Shown: positions 8,816 to 17,214, numbered from the stretch's first letter. The stretch: 64,000 bases of DNA from an uncultured Oscillospiraceae bacterium (GCA_900549825.1 URQB01000012.1:1-64000); one strand, 5' to 3'. The notes: generated from the sequence alone by a model not told the origin. Numbers and translations: made by a program.

Positions 8816-9433
8816 CTACTTTCCGCGACGGTCAAGATTTTTCAAAAATGTTTTTCGATGCACCGGAGAGATCCCATACTGTGCAAGCATCTCATAATGC
8901 AGCTTCGTACCGTAACCCTTATGCTTTGCAAACTGATATTGCGGATACTCCCGGTCCAGCTCATACAGATAGCGGTCACGGCTGACCTTTGCAAGGATAG
9001 AGGCCGCCGCGATAGAGGCGGATTTTGCATCCCCCTTGATGATCGTGCGCTCCGCGACCGGAAGGCCCGGCGCACGGTTGCCGTCGATCAGTGCGAGATC
9101 CGGCTTTGTATGCAATCCCTCAAAAGCCCTGCGCATGGCGAGAAAGGTTGCCTGCAAAATATTGATCTCATCGATTTCCCGCTCGGTTGCCATGGCAACC
9201 GAATAATCCGCCGCGCGTGCGGTGATCTCTTCAAACAGCAGCTCACGCTTCTTCTCGCTGAGCTTTTTGGAATCGTTGAGCCCCGTGATCTCCTCCCCAG
9301 GGCGCAGCACAACACATGCGGCAAAAACAGGGCCTGCAAGCGGCCCTCTTCCCGCTTCATCAATACCGCAGACGCATTGGAAGCCTTCGCAGGCCGCTTC
9401 CCCTTCATAAAGATACCAGTTGATTGTTTCCAT
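8816..9433 (-). CDS. rnhB: ribonuclease HII
   Basis: Cleaves RNA of RNA-DNA hybrids and single ribonucleotides in DNA. Catalytic residues are in GIDEAGRGPLAG (Asp25, Glu26), with the ALIDGN and GDAKS motifs further on. The frame stays open to 9508, but ATG 9433 (METINW) has a GGAG/AGGA site and gives 205 residues, the usual size; the longer version would be translated through the terminator stem at 9458-9474. That terminator ends only about 20 nt before the start, which is unusual. Confidence 0.94.
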   Translation of the reverse strand: METINWYLYEGEAACEGFQCVCGIDEAGRGPLAGPVFAACVVLRPGEEITGLNDSKKLSEKKRELLFEEITARAADYSVAMATEREIDEINILQATFLAMRRAFEGLHTKPDLALIDGNRAPGLPVAERTIIKGDAKSASIAAASILAKVSRDRYLYELDREYPQYQFAKHKGYGTKLHYEMLAQYGISPVHRKTFLKNLDRRGK

Positions 9434-9451
9434 CCTGTTCCTCTCCATATG

Positions 9452-9474
9452 AAAAAAGGCCGGCGTGACCGGCC
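9452..9474 (-). terminator. terminator immediately upstream of rnhB
   Basis: GGCCGG (9458-9463) pairs with CCGGCC (9469-9474) around a 5-nt loop and is followed on the minus strand by TTTTTT. It should stop transcripts from rbgA, yet it ends about 20 nt before the rnhB ATG with no room for a separate promoter, so rnhB may depend on read-through or antitermination. Confidence 0.7.
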
Positions 9475-9690
9475 GCTCTTTTTTATTACGAAGCGCAGCG
9501 AGTAACAAAGCAGACCTCGCTGCTGACTGGTCTGTTCAGGAGTTGCTGCTTCTCGTAAGTGACACAATGTTACTGGCTCTTTTTTATTACGAAGCGCAGC
9601 GAGTAACAAAGCAAACCATTTGGCTGACTGATCGATCAAAGAGTTGCCGCAGCCCTCAAGCCACAAGACATAAGCGGCTCTTTTTTTATT
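9475..9690. repeat. 101-bp tandem repeat between rbgA and rnhB
   Basis: A 38-bp block (starting GCTCTTTTTTATTACG, 9475-9512) recurs identically at 9576-9613, and its first bases recur again at 9677, exactly 101 bp apart each time. The 63 bp between blocks are only partly alike, sharing GCTGACTG and GAGTTGC stretches. The third unit start overlaps the rbgA stop codon. The array fills the whole intergenic region and has no convincing gene. Confidence 0.85.
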
Positions 9691-10564
9691 TCTCCGGCGG
9701 GAACTCCAGCGTAATACGCCCCATCCGGCCCGCACGGTATTCGTCGAGGAGCATGGCGCTCGCCCGCTCCGTATCGATCTCGCCACCGCGCATCAGCATG
9801 CCGCGCCTGCGTCCGATCAGCTCCAGCAGCTCATATGGCGCTAAGGATGCAGCCTCATCCACATCCAGCTTATACCGCTCACACAGCCGGTCGCGGTACT
9901 GGGCAGCCAATACGGCCAGCAGCCTGACCGCCAGCGTTTCCACGTCCAAAACCTCGTCCTTGACCGAGCCGATGAAGGCCAGCCGGTTTCCGACCTCCGG
10001 ATCGTCAAACTTCGGCCAGAGCACGCCGGGCGTGTCCAGCAGCTCGATCCCGCCGCCGATGGCAAACCACTGGTTCTGCCGGGTCACACCGGGCCGGTCG
10101 GCCACCTTTGCGCGGCTGCGGCCCGCCATTCGGTTGATAAAGGAGGATTTGCCTGTATTGGGGATGCCGACTACCATCACGCGCAGCGAGCGGCCTGCCA
10201 TCCCTTTTTCGATATTTGATTGAATCTTATCCTGCAGCAGCTCCCGCACCGTTTCACCATAGGCGTTCAGCCCGCGCCCGGAGCGGCAATCCACCGCCAG
10301 GGCAGGCGTCCTCTGCCTCTCGAACCACGCTTTCCAGCGGCGCGAAGCCGCCTCGTCCGCCATATCGCACTTATTGAGCAGCACAATATGCGGCTTGCCG
10401 GCAATCAGCTCGTTCAGCTCCGGATTGCGGCTGCTCAGGGGCACACGGGCATCCAGCAGCTCCGTCACCGCGTCCACAAGAGGGAGGCTTGCCTGAATCT
10501 GCCTGCGCGTTTTAGCCATATGGCCGGGAAACCACTGAACGGTCTGCTTTTGAAAATCGCTCAT
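9686..10564 (-). CDS. rbgA: RbgA/YlqF ribosome biogenesis GTPase
   Basis: Circularly permuted GTPase needed for late 50S assembly. The G motifs run in the permuted order: G4 NKCD (64-67), G1 GIPNTGKS (133-140), G3 DTPG (177-180). The N-terminal WFPGHMAK is the family signature, and the ANTAR-like C-terminal domain is present (292 residues in all). It lies in the lepB-rbgA-rnhB neighbourhood common in Firmicutes, 19 nt downstream of a signal peptidase gene. Confidence 0.96.
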   Translation of the reverse strand: MSDFQKQTVQWFPGHMAKTRRQIQASLPLVDAVTELLDARVPLSSRNPELNELIAGKPHIVLLNKCDMADEAASRRWKAWFERQRTPALAVDCRSGRGLNAYGETVRELLQDKIQSNIEKGMAGRSLRVMVVGIPNTGKSSFINRMAGRSRAKVADRPGVTRQNQWFAIGGGIELLDTPGVLWPKFDDPEVGNRLAFIGSVKDEVLDVETLAVRLLAVLAAQYRDRLCERYKLDVDEAASLAPYELLELIGRRRGMLMRGGEIDTERASAMLLDEYRAGRMGRITLEFPPEK

Positions 10565-10583
10565 TGAAACCTTACCTTCCGCA

Positions 10584-11189
10584 TCAATACACCGACCAGT
10601 GCCCCAGCGGCGTAATACGGCCCTCTACCTTACCCAGCACATAGCGAACGTCAATGAATCCGATCATGGGCGAGCGGCTGTCCGTTGACATATTGCGATT
10701 GTCACCCATCACAAAAATATGCCCTTCGGGGACGGTGACGGGGAATTCCACACCCTCCTTCGTCAGCGTCGGCGCATTGACATAGGGCTCATCGAGCGCT
10801 TTATCGTCAACATACACAATCCCTTTTTCAAAATCGATGTCTACCTTCTGGCCTTCTGTGGCGATCACGCGTTTGACAATCGGTTCATGAAAAATATTAG
10901 GCTGTGTGACGATCACAATATCCTTATACTGCGGCTGATACTGCCTGCTTGATACCAGCAGGCGGTCGTTTGCCTGCAGGGTTGGCACCATGGAGGTACC
11001 CTCCACGCCCACCAGGCGGAATAAAAAAGTGAAAATCAAAAAGATTACCAGCAAAGCAGATACCAGGATATCCACAAACTCATACACGGCGGATACCAGC
11101 TTTTTTCGGGCGGGCGACATCCGCTTTCTCTTCGGCGCCTCCGGCTGAATCGGCTGCTCTGCCTGCGGTACTTTTTCTTCTGAATCCAT
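10584..11189 (-). CDS. lepB: signal peptidase I (second of two)
   Basis: Membrane serine protease that removes Sec/Tat signal peptides. It has one N-terminal membrane segment (about 36-58), the nucleophile Ser66 in GTSMVPTL, the general base Lys106 in VKRVIA and the GDNRNMSTDSR motif. The open frame reaches 11249 through a TTG that overlaps the upstream gene, but GGAGG lies 8 nt before ATG 11189, giving 201 residues. It follows a second signal peptidase gene with 52 nt between stop and start. Confidence 0.94.
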   Translation of the reverse strand: MDSEEKVPQAEQPIQPEAPKRKRMSPARKKLVSAVYEFVDILVSALLVIFLIFTFLFRLVGVEGTSMVPTLQANDRLLVSSRQYQPQYKDIVIVTQPNIFHEPIVKRVIATEGQKVDIDFEKGIVYVDDKALDEPYVNAPTLTKEGVEFPVTVPEGHIFVMGDNRNMSTDSRSPMIGFIDVRYVLGKVEGRITPLGHWSVY

Positions 11190-11241
11190 CTGTAAAACCT
11201 CCGCTCCGAAATATTGTGTTCCGTTCAACATCCGCCGAAGC

Positions 11242-11814
11242 CTATCCAATCCTCCACTGGCCTACAGGGAAGAAACGGAATACGGCTTTGCCGGAAAGAT
11301 AGCGCGTGTCGATAAAACCGATCATGGAGGACCGGCTGTCAAGCGAATCGTTGCGGTTATCTCCCATGACAAACACATGTCCCTCCGGCACCTGGATGGG
11401 ATAAGTCAAGTCCCCGCTCTTCTCCACCGGCTCGCTGATATAGGGCTCGTCCAGAATATCGCCGTTGACGGAAACCGTGTGTGCCTGCGGGTCAATCTCA
11501 ACCGTATCGCCCGCCACGGCGATGATACGCTTGATGAGCGGCTCATGGCGTGCGTTCGGCTGTGAGACCACGACGATATCGCCGCGCTGCGCATAAAAGC
11601 CGGCCGTCGTTACAGCCACCCAGTTGCGATCCTGCAGCGTTGGCTCCATGGAACTCCCGCTGACCCAGAACGGCCGGCACAAAAAGGCGAACAGCACCAT
11701 CACAAGCAGGACCGCCAGCGAAAAGGAATCCAGAATCTCATAGATGACGTTCCACTTTGTGCGGGGAGCCGGCGTTTCATCAAATTCAATTGTATACTCT
11801 TCATACCTGCGCAT
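11242..11814 (-). CDS. lepB: signal peptidase I (first of two)
   Basis: Paralogue of the next gene downstream, with a single membrane anchor (about 31-48), nucleophile Ser55 (SGSSMEPTL), base Lys95 (IKRIIAVAGD) and GDNRNDSLDSR. ATG 11814 is chosen over ATG 11823 because AGGA sits 8 nt before it. The terminator of rplS ends about 15 nt upstream, so this gene too sits immediately behind a terminator. The tandem pair suggests differing substrate sets or a recent duplication. Confidence 0.94.
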   Translation of the reverse strand: MRRYEEYTIEFDETPAPRTKWNVIYEILDSFSLAVLLVMVLFAFLCRPFWVSGSSMEPTLQDRNWVAVTTAGFYAQRGDIVVVSQPNARHEPLIKRIIAVAGDTVEIDPQAHTVSVNGDILDEPYISEPVEKSGDLTYPIQVPEGHVFVMGDNRNDSLDSRSSMIGFIDTRYLSGKAVFRFFPVGQWRIG

Positions 11815-11828
11815 GCAAATCATCCTAA

Positions 11829-11862
11829 CAAAAAAGGGACACAGGCATCACCCTTGTCCCTT
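11829..11862 (-). terminator. terminator of rplS
   Basis: AAGGGACA (11834-11841) pairs with TGTCCCTT (11855-11862), and a T run follows on the minus strand (11829-11833). It lies between rplS and the first lepB, ending 15 nt before that start codon. Confidence 0.75.
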
Positions 11863-11876
11863 GTGTACTTCTGCCC

Positions 11877-12221
11877 TCAGCGAAGCTGTTCCTTAACTTT
11901 TGCAGCCTTACCGACTCTGTCGCGCAGATAGTACAGCTTGCTCCTGCGCACCTTACCGGAGCGGACCAGCTCAACCTTTGCAACATTGGGGGAATGTACC
12001 GGGAAAACCCTTTCCACACCAACGCCATAGGAAACGCGGCGGACGGTAAAGGTTTCGGATACGCCGCTGCCCTTCTTGGCGATGACAGTGCCCTCAAAGA
12101 CCTGGATCCTTTCGCGCTCACCCTCACGGATTTTCACGTGCACCCTGACGGTGTCGCCAACGTGGGTTACCGGCGCGTCTCCCTTCATCTGGCCTTCGGT
12201 AATGATTTTCAAAGCGTCCAT
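11877..12221 (-). CDS. rplS: 50S ribosomal protein L19
   Basis: L19 sits at the 30S-50S interface. The VGDTVRVHVKIREG and RSKLYYLRDRVGKAAK motifs are standard, and 114 residues is the usual length. An AAGGAGG site lies 11 nt before ATG 12221; the longer frame to 12257 has no support. It has its own promoter and a structured leader of about 130 nt, which in Firmicutes often mediates L19 autoregulation. Confidence 0.97.
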   Translation of the reverse strand: MDALKIITEGQMKGDAPVTHVGDTVRVHVKIREGERERIQVFEGTVIAKKGSGVSETFTVRRVSYGVGVERVFPVHSPNVAKVELVRSGKVRRSKLYYLRDRVGKAAKVKEQLR

Positions 12222-12318
12222 TTCTAAAATATCCTCCTTCGATTTACAGGCGTTCATACCGCCTACGGCGGAAGCGGACCGTCCGTTTCAATGTCTGGCA
12301 TAAAAGCCGGCATGAACC

Positions 12319-12338
12319 CCGTCGCAATGGCACGACGG
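12319..12338 (-). promoter_or_regulatory. hairpin in the rplS leader
   Basis: CCGTCG (12319-12324) pairs with CGACGG (12333-12338) in the 5' untranslated region of rplS. L19 leader RNAs are known in low-GC Gram-positive bacteria. Whether this belongs to that family needs a covariance-model search. Confidence 0.4.
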
Positions 12339-12355
12339 AAAACAAATGCTTAAAT

Positions 12356-12384
12356 AGTCTAGCATAAAAGCACACGGGATGCAA
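12356..12384 (-). promoter_or_regulatory. probable promoter of rplS
   Basis: On the minus strand TTGCAT (12379-12384) and TAGACT (12356-12361) are 17 nt apart. Each matches the consensus at 4 of 6 positions. Between this site and the plus-strand promoter at 12642 I see no gene and no strong repeat. Confidence 0.5.
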
Positions 12385-12641
12385 GAGGAAACCCAAAAAT
12401 CAGATGGAAAAATTTGTAGAGTATGCTTCGTTTTGAAACAATATCAGGGAACATCAATGCGTCCTGACGACAGCATGGCCGGAGCAAAAGCAGTCGCCGC
12501 ATTTTCACCCGGCAGTTTGTTCTCTTTATTGGGAAATTCCTTCCGTTTCCTGCTGCCATCCATTTGGAGCGTCCTCCTCTACGAAATCCACTTATGAAAA
12601 CTGAGTATACGATTTTTCGTAATAAAATATTGCAAAATGTA

Positions 12642-12678
12642 TTGCATTTTCAAAATTTTATGGTATAATTAGTTATAC
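12642..12678 (+). promoter_or_regulatory. promoter and operator-like palindrome upstream of padR
   Basis: TTGCAT (12642-12647) and TATAAT (12664-12669) are 16 nt apart. The -10 box lies inside a perfect palindrome GTATAA-TTAG-TTATAC (12663-12678). PadR regulators commonly repress their own genes, so this is a reasonable operator candidate. The padR start is about 270 nt downstream. Confidence 0.55.
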
Positions 12679-12726
12679 ATGGTTCCAATGCTTATTTCAA
12701 AATAGTTTCATAAGAAGGAGTAAACT

Positions 12727-12771
12727 GTGCATCAGGTATTTACTATTAAAGGTGATCATGATATGATATAG
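12727..12771 (+). CDS. possible 14-residue leader peptide
   Basis: GAAGGAG lies 6 nt before a GTG that opens a 14-codon frame (VHQVFTIKGDHDMI) just downstream of the padR promoter. It may be a leader peptide or the decayed start of a longer gene: the same frame is open again for 36 codons (12784-12891) after three stop codons. I do not recognise it. Confidence 0.3.
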   Translation: MHQVFTIKGDHDMI

Positions 12772-12911
12772 TAAATTTTTTGATTATTTTTGCAGGGAAC
12801 GGTGTTTGTTCTGTATTCGGCTTCTGCGGCCATGGGCGCGAGCATTTCCGAATATGGCACAAGTGGGCTGGAACAGCGAAAATATTCAACATAAAAGGAG
12901 TCAGATCTAAA

Positions 12912-12968
12912 ATGAATCAATTTGAGAAGAAAGAAGGAGACCTGCCCTATGGGAAGTGCAAAAGATAA
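12912..12968 (+). CDS. 18-codon upstream ORF overlapping the padR start
   Basis: ATG 12912 has AAAGGAG 11 nt upstream and encodes 18 residues (MNQFEKKEGDLPYGKCKR). It ends 17 nt inside padR in a different frame, and the padR Shine-Dalgarno lies inside it. The arrangement suggests translational coupling of padR to this short frame. Confidence 0.45.
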   Translation: MNQFEKKEGDLPYGKCKR

Positions 12969-13314
12969 TTTTAAAAAAGGCGCGGTGGAAATGCTTCTGC
13001 TGACGATGCTGTGCGAGGAAGATATGTACGGCTATCAGATGGCCCAGCTTGTCAAGAAGCGCAGCAAGGGCGAAATCACGATTCCGGAGGGATCCATGTA
13101 CCCGACGCTGTACCGCCTTATGAGCAAGGGCTACATCACAGACCATCAGTCCACCTCCGGGCGCCGTCAGCTGCGCGTTTATTATCACATTGAACCGGCC
13201 GGGCGCGAGCATCTCGAGCAGATCCGAAAGGATTATTTCGACGTTAACCGCGGCATCCAGATGGTCATGGACAAAAGCGCGGAGGTCATCAGAGGCCTGA
13301 TGGAGGATCAGTAA
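12949..13314 (+). CDS. PadR family transcriptional regulator
   Basis: Winged-helix regulator of 121 residues: KKGAVEMLLLTML, DMYGYQ and the wing motif GSMYPTLYRLMSKGYI are the PadR signature, followed by a C-terminal helix for dimerisation. ATG 12949 has AAGGAG at 9 nt. The frame is open upstream to 12922, but the Shine-Dalgarno decides for MGSAKDNF. No target gene follows: a terminator and the convergent oxidoreductase gene come next. PadR proteins usually control a neighbouring transporter, so the target may be elsewhere, or the locus may have lost its partner. Confidence 0.92.
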   Translation: MGSAKDNFKKGAVEMLLLTMLCEEDMYGYQMAQLVKKRSKGEITIPEGSMYPTLYRLMSKGYITDHQSTSGRRQLRVYYHIEPAGREHLEQIRKDYFDVNRGIQMVMDKSAEVIRGLMEDQ

Positions 13315-13334
13315 ATTTTCGGTAAACCCTATCG

Positions 13335-13383
13335 AAACGCATTGCCACATGCAAAAGAGCATGTATGTGGCAATGCGTTTTTA
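13335..13383 (+). terminator. terminator of padR
   Basis: A 16-bp stem (AAACGCATTGCCACAT at 13335-13350 with 13365-13380) is followed by TTTTTATTT. It ends the padR transcript. Confidence 0.85.
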
Positions 13384-13423
13384 TTTGATCAGCTATGGCG
13401 CAATGCATGCGCTCATAAACAGG

Positions 13424-13469
13424 AGCGCGTGTGCTTCACAGATAAATTGTGAAGCACACGCGCTGATTT
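13424..13469 (-). terminator. terminator of the pyruvate:ferredoxin oxidoreductase gene
   Basis: A near-perfect 17-bp stem (13424-13440 with 13448-13464, 7-nt loop) lies 22 nt after the oxidoreductase stop. A T run follows on the plus strand and a weaker T-rich stretch on the minus strand, so it may be bidirectional. Confidence 0.7.
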
Positions 13470-13491
13470 TTTGGGAAAAGCTCTTTTGCGC

Positions 13492-16400
13492 TTATTCAGC
13501 CGGCGCGTAGAGATCCTTGAGCCTGACCAGATGCTGATACTTTTCCTTGGAATACGCCTCGGACTTCTCGAACAGGCACTCTGCACGATCCGGGAAGGCG
13601 CGAAGCAGGGAGTTGTAGCGGACTTCGTTCATGATGAAGTCGCGGTAGCTCTGGCTCGGCTCCTTGCTGTCGAGAGAGAAGGGATTCTTGCCCTCAGCGG
13701 CAAGGCGCGGGTCAAAGCGGAAGTTGTGCCAGTAGCCGGCGGCCACAGCAGCTTTCTCCTCGGTCATGCTGATGCCCATGCCGCCCTTAATGCCGTGATT
13801 GATACACGGCGCATAGGCGATGACGATGGACGGTCCGTCATAGCTCTCCGCCTCATGGAAGGCCTTCAGGCACTGGTTGTAATCCGCGCCCATTGCCACC
13901 TGGGCCACATAGACATAGCCGTAGCTCATGGCGATCGCTGCGAGATCCTTCTTCCTGACGACCTTACCGGTCGCGGCGAACTGCGCGACAGCGCCGGTGG
14001 GCGTTGCTTTGGAGGCCTGCCCGCCCGTATTGGAGTAAACCTCGGTATCGAAGACAAGGATATTGACATTCTGGTTCTGCGCAAGAACGTGATCCAGGCC
14101 GCCGAAGCCGATATCATAGGCCCAGCCGTCGCCGCCGAAGATCCAGATGGACTTCTTATTCAGATAATCCTGATCCGTCAGGATCGCCTGCGCAGCTTCC
14201 TTGCAGCAATCCTTGTCAAATGCCGTGCTCTCAAGGAGCTTGATGAGCGCTTCGGAAGCGGCCATGTTGGCGCCGCTGTCGTTCTTCGTGTCGATCCATG
14301 CCTTCGCAGCCTCCGCCACGCCCGCCTTATCGCACTCGGCAAGGACATTGACGTTCTCTTCCAGGCGCTCGCGGATCTGCGCGTTGGCAAGATACATACC
14401 ATAGCCGAATTCCGCATTGTCTTCAAACAGGGAGTTCGACCATGCCGGGCCCTGGCCCTTCTTATTCACCGTGTATGGTGTGCTCGGCGCGGAACCGCCC
14501 CAGATGGAGGAGCAGCCCGTCGCATTGGCGATATACATCCGGTCGCCGAACAGCTGGGTAACGAGCTTTGCATACGGCGTTTCGCCGCAGCCGGCGCATG
14601 CGCCGGAGTACTCAAGCAGCGGGGTCTTGAACTGGCTGCCCTTGACCGTGGTCTCCTTGAACTTCGCGGCAACCTCCGGCTTCTCCGGCAGGCTGTGCGC
14701 GTAGTTAAAGTTCTCCTGCTCGTGCGCCTGCGTCTCAAGCGGCTTCATGACGAGCGCCTTCTCGCCCTTCATGCCGGGGCAGACGTTCGCGCAGGAGCCG
14801 CAGCCCGTGCAGTCGAGTGCGGAAATGGTAATGGCAAATTGCATGCCGGGCACGCCGGTCATCGCCTTCATCTTCATGCCCTCAGGGGCGTTCTTCGCTT
14901 CCTCCTCCGTCAGCGCAAACGGGCGGATGACCGCATGCGGGCAGACATAGGAGCAGAAGTTACACTGGATGCAGTTTTCCGGAATCCAGCAGGGCGTATC
15001 AACCGCGATGCCGCGCTTCTCGAAGGCTGCGGAGCCCTGCGGGAAGGTGCCGTCCGCCGTATCCTGAAAGGCGGATACGGGAAGCGTGTCGCCCAGCTGG
15101 GCGCTCGCGGGCTCAAGGATTTCCTTGACGAATTTCTTGAGCTCCGGACGGTCGGTATCGACCTCGGTCTCCACAATCGTATCCTCGGCGGCTGCCCAGG
15201 AGGCCGGGATCTCGACCTTCACGGTGCCCGCAACGCCGCGCTCGATGGCGGCATGGTTCATGGCGACGATCTTTTCGCCCTTCTTGCCGTAGGAACGGGT
15301 GGCGGCATCCTTCATGAGCTGGACGGCCTTATCCTCCGGGATGATGCCGGAGAGTTTGAAGAAGGCGGCCTGCAGGATCGTGTTAACACGCCCGCCAAGG
15401 CCGAGCTCCTTTGCGATGTGGGTCGCATCGATCGTGTAGAACTGGATATCGTTCTCCGCGATATAGCGCTTCATGGAGCCGGGCAGGTGCTCGTCGAGCT
15501 GCGCGGCATCCCAGAAGCAGTTGAGCAGGAAAATGCCGCCCTTCTTGAGGTCCTCAACCATCTTGTATTTCGTCACATAGGACGGATTGTGGCAGGCGAC
15601 AAAGTCCGCCTTGTTGATCAGATAGGTGGATTTGATCGGCTTCTCTCCAAAGCGGAGGTGGGAGGTCGTCACGCCGCCGGACTTTTTGGAATCATAGGCG
15701 AAATAACCCTGCGCATACATATCGGTATTGTCGCCGATGATCTTGATGGAGTTTTTGTTCGCGCCGACGGTGCCGTCCGCGCCAAGGCCCCAGAATTTGC
15801 AGGAGTGCGTCCCCTTCGGGGTTGTATCCGGATTCTCGGTAACCGGCAGGGACAGATGCGTAACATCGTCCTCAATGGCGATCGTAAAGCGCTTCTTCGG
15901 CTCGGCCGCCTCCATATTGCGGTATACGGAGATGATGTGGCCTGGATTCGTATCCTTGGAGCCAAGGCCATAGCGGCCGCCGTAAACAGGAATGTTAGCA
16001 AACGGCGTGTCGTGCAGGGCGGCGACAACGTCGAGATAGAGCGGTTCGCCCAGGGAGCCGGGCTCCTTGGTGCGGTCGAGCACGGAAATCCGCTTGACGG
16101 AAGCCGGCAGAACCTCAACCAGGTGCTTGACGGAGAAGGGCCTGTACAGATGAACCTTGACAAGGCCGACCTTCTCTCCATGCGCATTGAGGTAATCGAC
16201 CGTCTCTTCGATCGTATCGCATACAGAGCCCATTGCCACAACAACATGCTCCGCGTCCGGTGCGCCATAGTAATTGAAGGGCTTATAGTCCGTGCCAAGG
16301 CGGCTGTTGACCTCATTCATGTAGCTTACAGTCGCATCGACAACGTCTTCATAATAGGGGTTGCAAGCCTCACGCGCCTGGAAGAAGATGTCCGGGTTCT

Positions 16401-17058
16401 GAGCGGAGCCGCGCAGGACCGGATGCTCCGGATTCAGGGAGCGGCGGCGGAACGCATCGACTGCATCCCAGTCAAGCATTTCGCCCAGCGTCTCGTAATC
16501 CCAGATCTTGATTTTCTGGATTTCATGGGAGGTGCGGAAGCCGTCAAAGAAATGAAGGAACGGCACACGGCTCTTGACGGTGGCAAGATGCGCCACTGCG
16601 CCGAGATCCATGACCTCCTGCGGGCTGTTGGAGCAGAGCATCGCATAGCCGGTCTGGCGGCAGGCATAAATATCGGAATGGTCGCCGAAAATATTCAACG
16701 CATGCGTGGAAACGCAGCGGGCGGAAACATTGATCACACCCGGCAGCAGCTCGCCGGCGATCTTATACATATTCGGGATCATCAGAAGAAGCCCCTGAGA
16801 CGCAGTATAGGTCGTGGTGAGCGCACCGGCCGCAAGGGAGCCGTGCACAGCGCCCGCGGCGCCGCCCTCGGACTGCATTTCAGCGAGCCTTACCTTCTGG
16901 CCGAACAGGTTTTTCTGACCGGCAGCAGCCATCTTGTCGGTCTCCTCCGCCATCACGGAAGACGGCGTGATCGGGTAAATAGCGGCAACTTCGGTAAACG
17001 CATAGGATACGTATGCCGCGGCGCTATTACCGTCCATGGTCTTGGTTTTTCTTGCCAT
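13492..17058 (-). CDS. nifJ: pyruvate:ferredoxin (flavodoxin) oxidoreductase
   Basis: Single-chain thiamine-diphosphate enzyme (1188 residues) that oxidises pyruvate to acetyl-CoA and CO2 and passes electrons to ferredoxin, central to anaerobic fermentation. All domains are fused in one chain: an N-terminal pyruvate-binding domain (IYPITPSS), the gamma-like domain, a ferredoxin domain with two 4Fe-4S motifs (CIQCNFCSYVCP and CTGCGSCANVCP), and a C-terminal TPP domain with GCGE and GDGWAYDIG. AAAGGAGG precedes ATG 17058; the frame is open to 17241, but that would run across the promoter. Confidence 0.97.
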   Translation of the reverse strand: MARKTKTMDGNSAAAYVSYAFTEVAAIYPITPSSVMAEETDKMAAAGQKNLFGQKVRLAEMQSEGGAAGAVHGSLAAGALTTTYTASQGLLLMIPNMYKIAGELLPGVINVSARCVSTHALNIFGDHSDIYACRQTGYAMLCSNSPQEVMDLGAVAHLATVKSRVPFLHFFDGFRTSHEIQKIKIWDYETLGEMLDWDAVDAFRRRSLNPEHPVLRGSAQNPDIFFQAREACNPYYEDVVDATVSYMNEVNSRLGTDYKPFNYYGAPDAEHVVVAMGSVCDTIEETVDYLNAHGEKVGLVKVHLYRPFSVKHLVEVLPASVKRISVLDRTKEPGSLGEPLYLDVVAALHDTPFANIPVYGGRYGLGSKDTNPGHIISVYRNMEAAEPKKRFTIAIEDDVTHLSLPVTENPDTTPKGTHSCKFWGLGADGTVGANKNSIKIIGDNTDMYAQGYFAYDSKKSGGVTTSHLRFGEKPIKSTYLINKADFVACHNPSYVTKYKMVEDLKKGGIFLLNCFWDAAQLDEHLPGSMKRYIAENDIQFYTIDATHIAKELGLGGRVNTILQAAFFKLSGIIPEDKAVQLMKDAATRSYGKKGEKIVAMNHAAIERGVAGTVKVEIPASWAAAEDTIVETEVDTDRPELKKFVKEILEPASAQLGDTLPVSAFQDTADGTFPQGSAAFEKRGIAVDTPCWIPENCIQCNFCSYVCPHAVIRPFALTEEEAKNAPEGMKMKAMTGVPGMQFAITISALDCTGCGSCANVCPGMKGEKALVMKPLETQAHEQENFNYAHSLPEKPEVAAKFKETTVKGSQFKTPLLEYSGACAGCGETPYAKLVTQLFGDRMYIANATGCSSIWGGSAPSTPYTVNKKGQGPAWSNSLFEDNAEFGYGMYLANAQIRERLEENVNVLAECDKAGVAEAAKAWIDTKNDSGANMAASEALIKLLESTAFDKDCCKEAAQAILTDQDYLNKKSIWIFGGDGWAYDIGFGGLDHVLAQNQNVNILVFDTEVYSNTGGQASKATPTGAVAQFAATGKVVRKKDLAAIAMSYGYVYVAQVAMGADYNQCLKAFHEAESYDGPSIVIAYAPCINHGIKGGMGISMTEEKAAVAAGYWHNFRFDPRLAAEGKNPFSLDSKEPSQSYRDFIMNEVRYNSLLRAFPDRAECLFEKSEAYSKEKYQHLVRLKDLYAPAE

Positions 17059-17185
17059 ACTCGATATTTCCTCCTTTTGATTCAGGCGGGAAAAGCAGAT
17101 CAATCCGAGGCAAATAAACTGGCCGCAAACGAACCGCTTCCCAGGCCTTGGGGACAATAGATAAAGATAGAAATCGCCATCAAAT

Positions 17186-17214
17186 ATACTAACACGTTTG
17201 TCCGTTTGTGTAAA
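17186..17214 (-). promoter_or_regulatory. promoter of the pyruvate:ferredoxin oxidoreductase gene
   Basis: TTTACA (17209-17214) and TAGTAT (17186-17191) are 17 nt apart on the minus strand, about 120 nt before the chosen start codon. The -35 box matches the consensus at 5 of 6 positions, the -10 at 4 of 6. Confidence 0.6.

Noticed and set aside
12379..12597. 72-codon plus-strand frame between rplS and padR
   Set aside because: No Shine-Dalgarno, no domain, and it runs over the rplS promoter; treated as chance.
13471..17160. 1229-codon open frame antisense to the pyruvate:ferredoxin oxidoreductase gene
   Set aside because: Exact mirror of a highly conserved enzyme; arises from codon bias, no recognisable domain.
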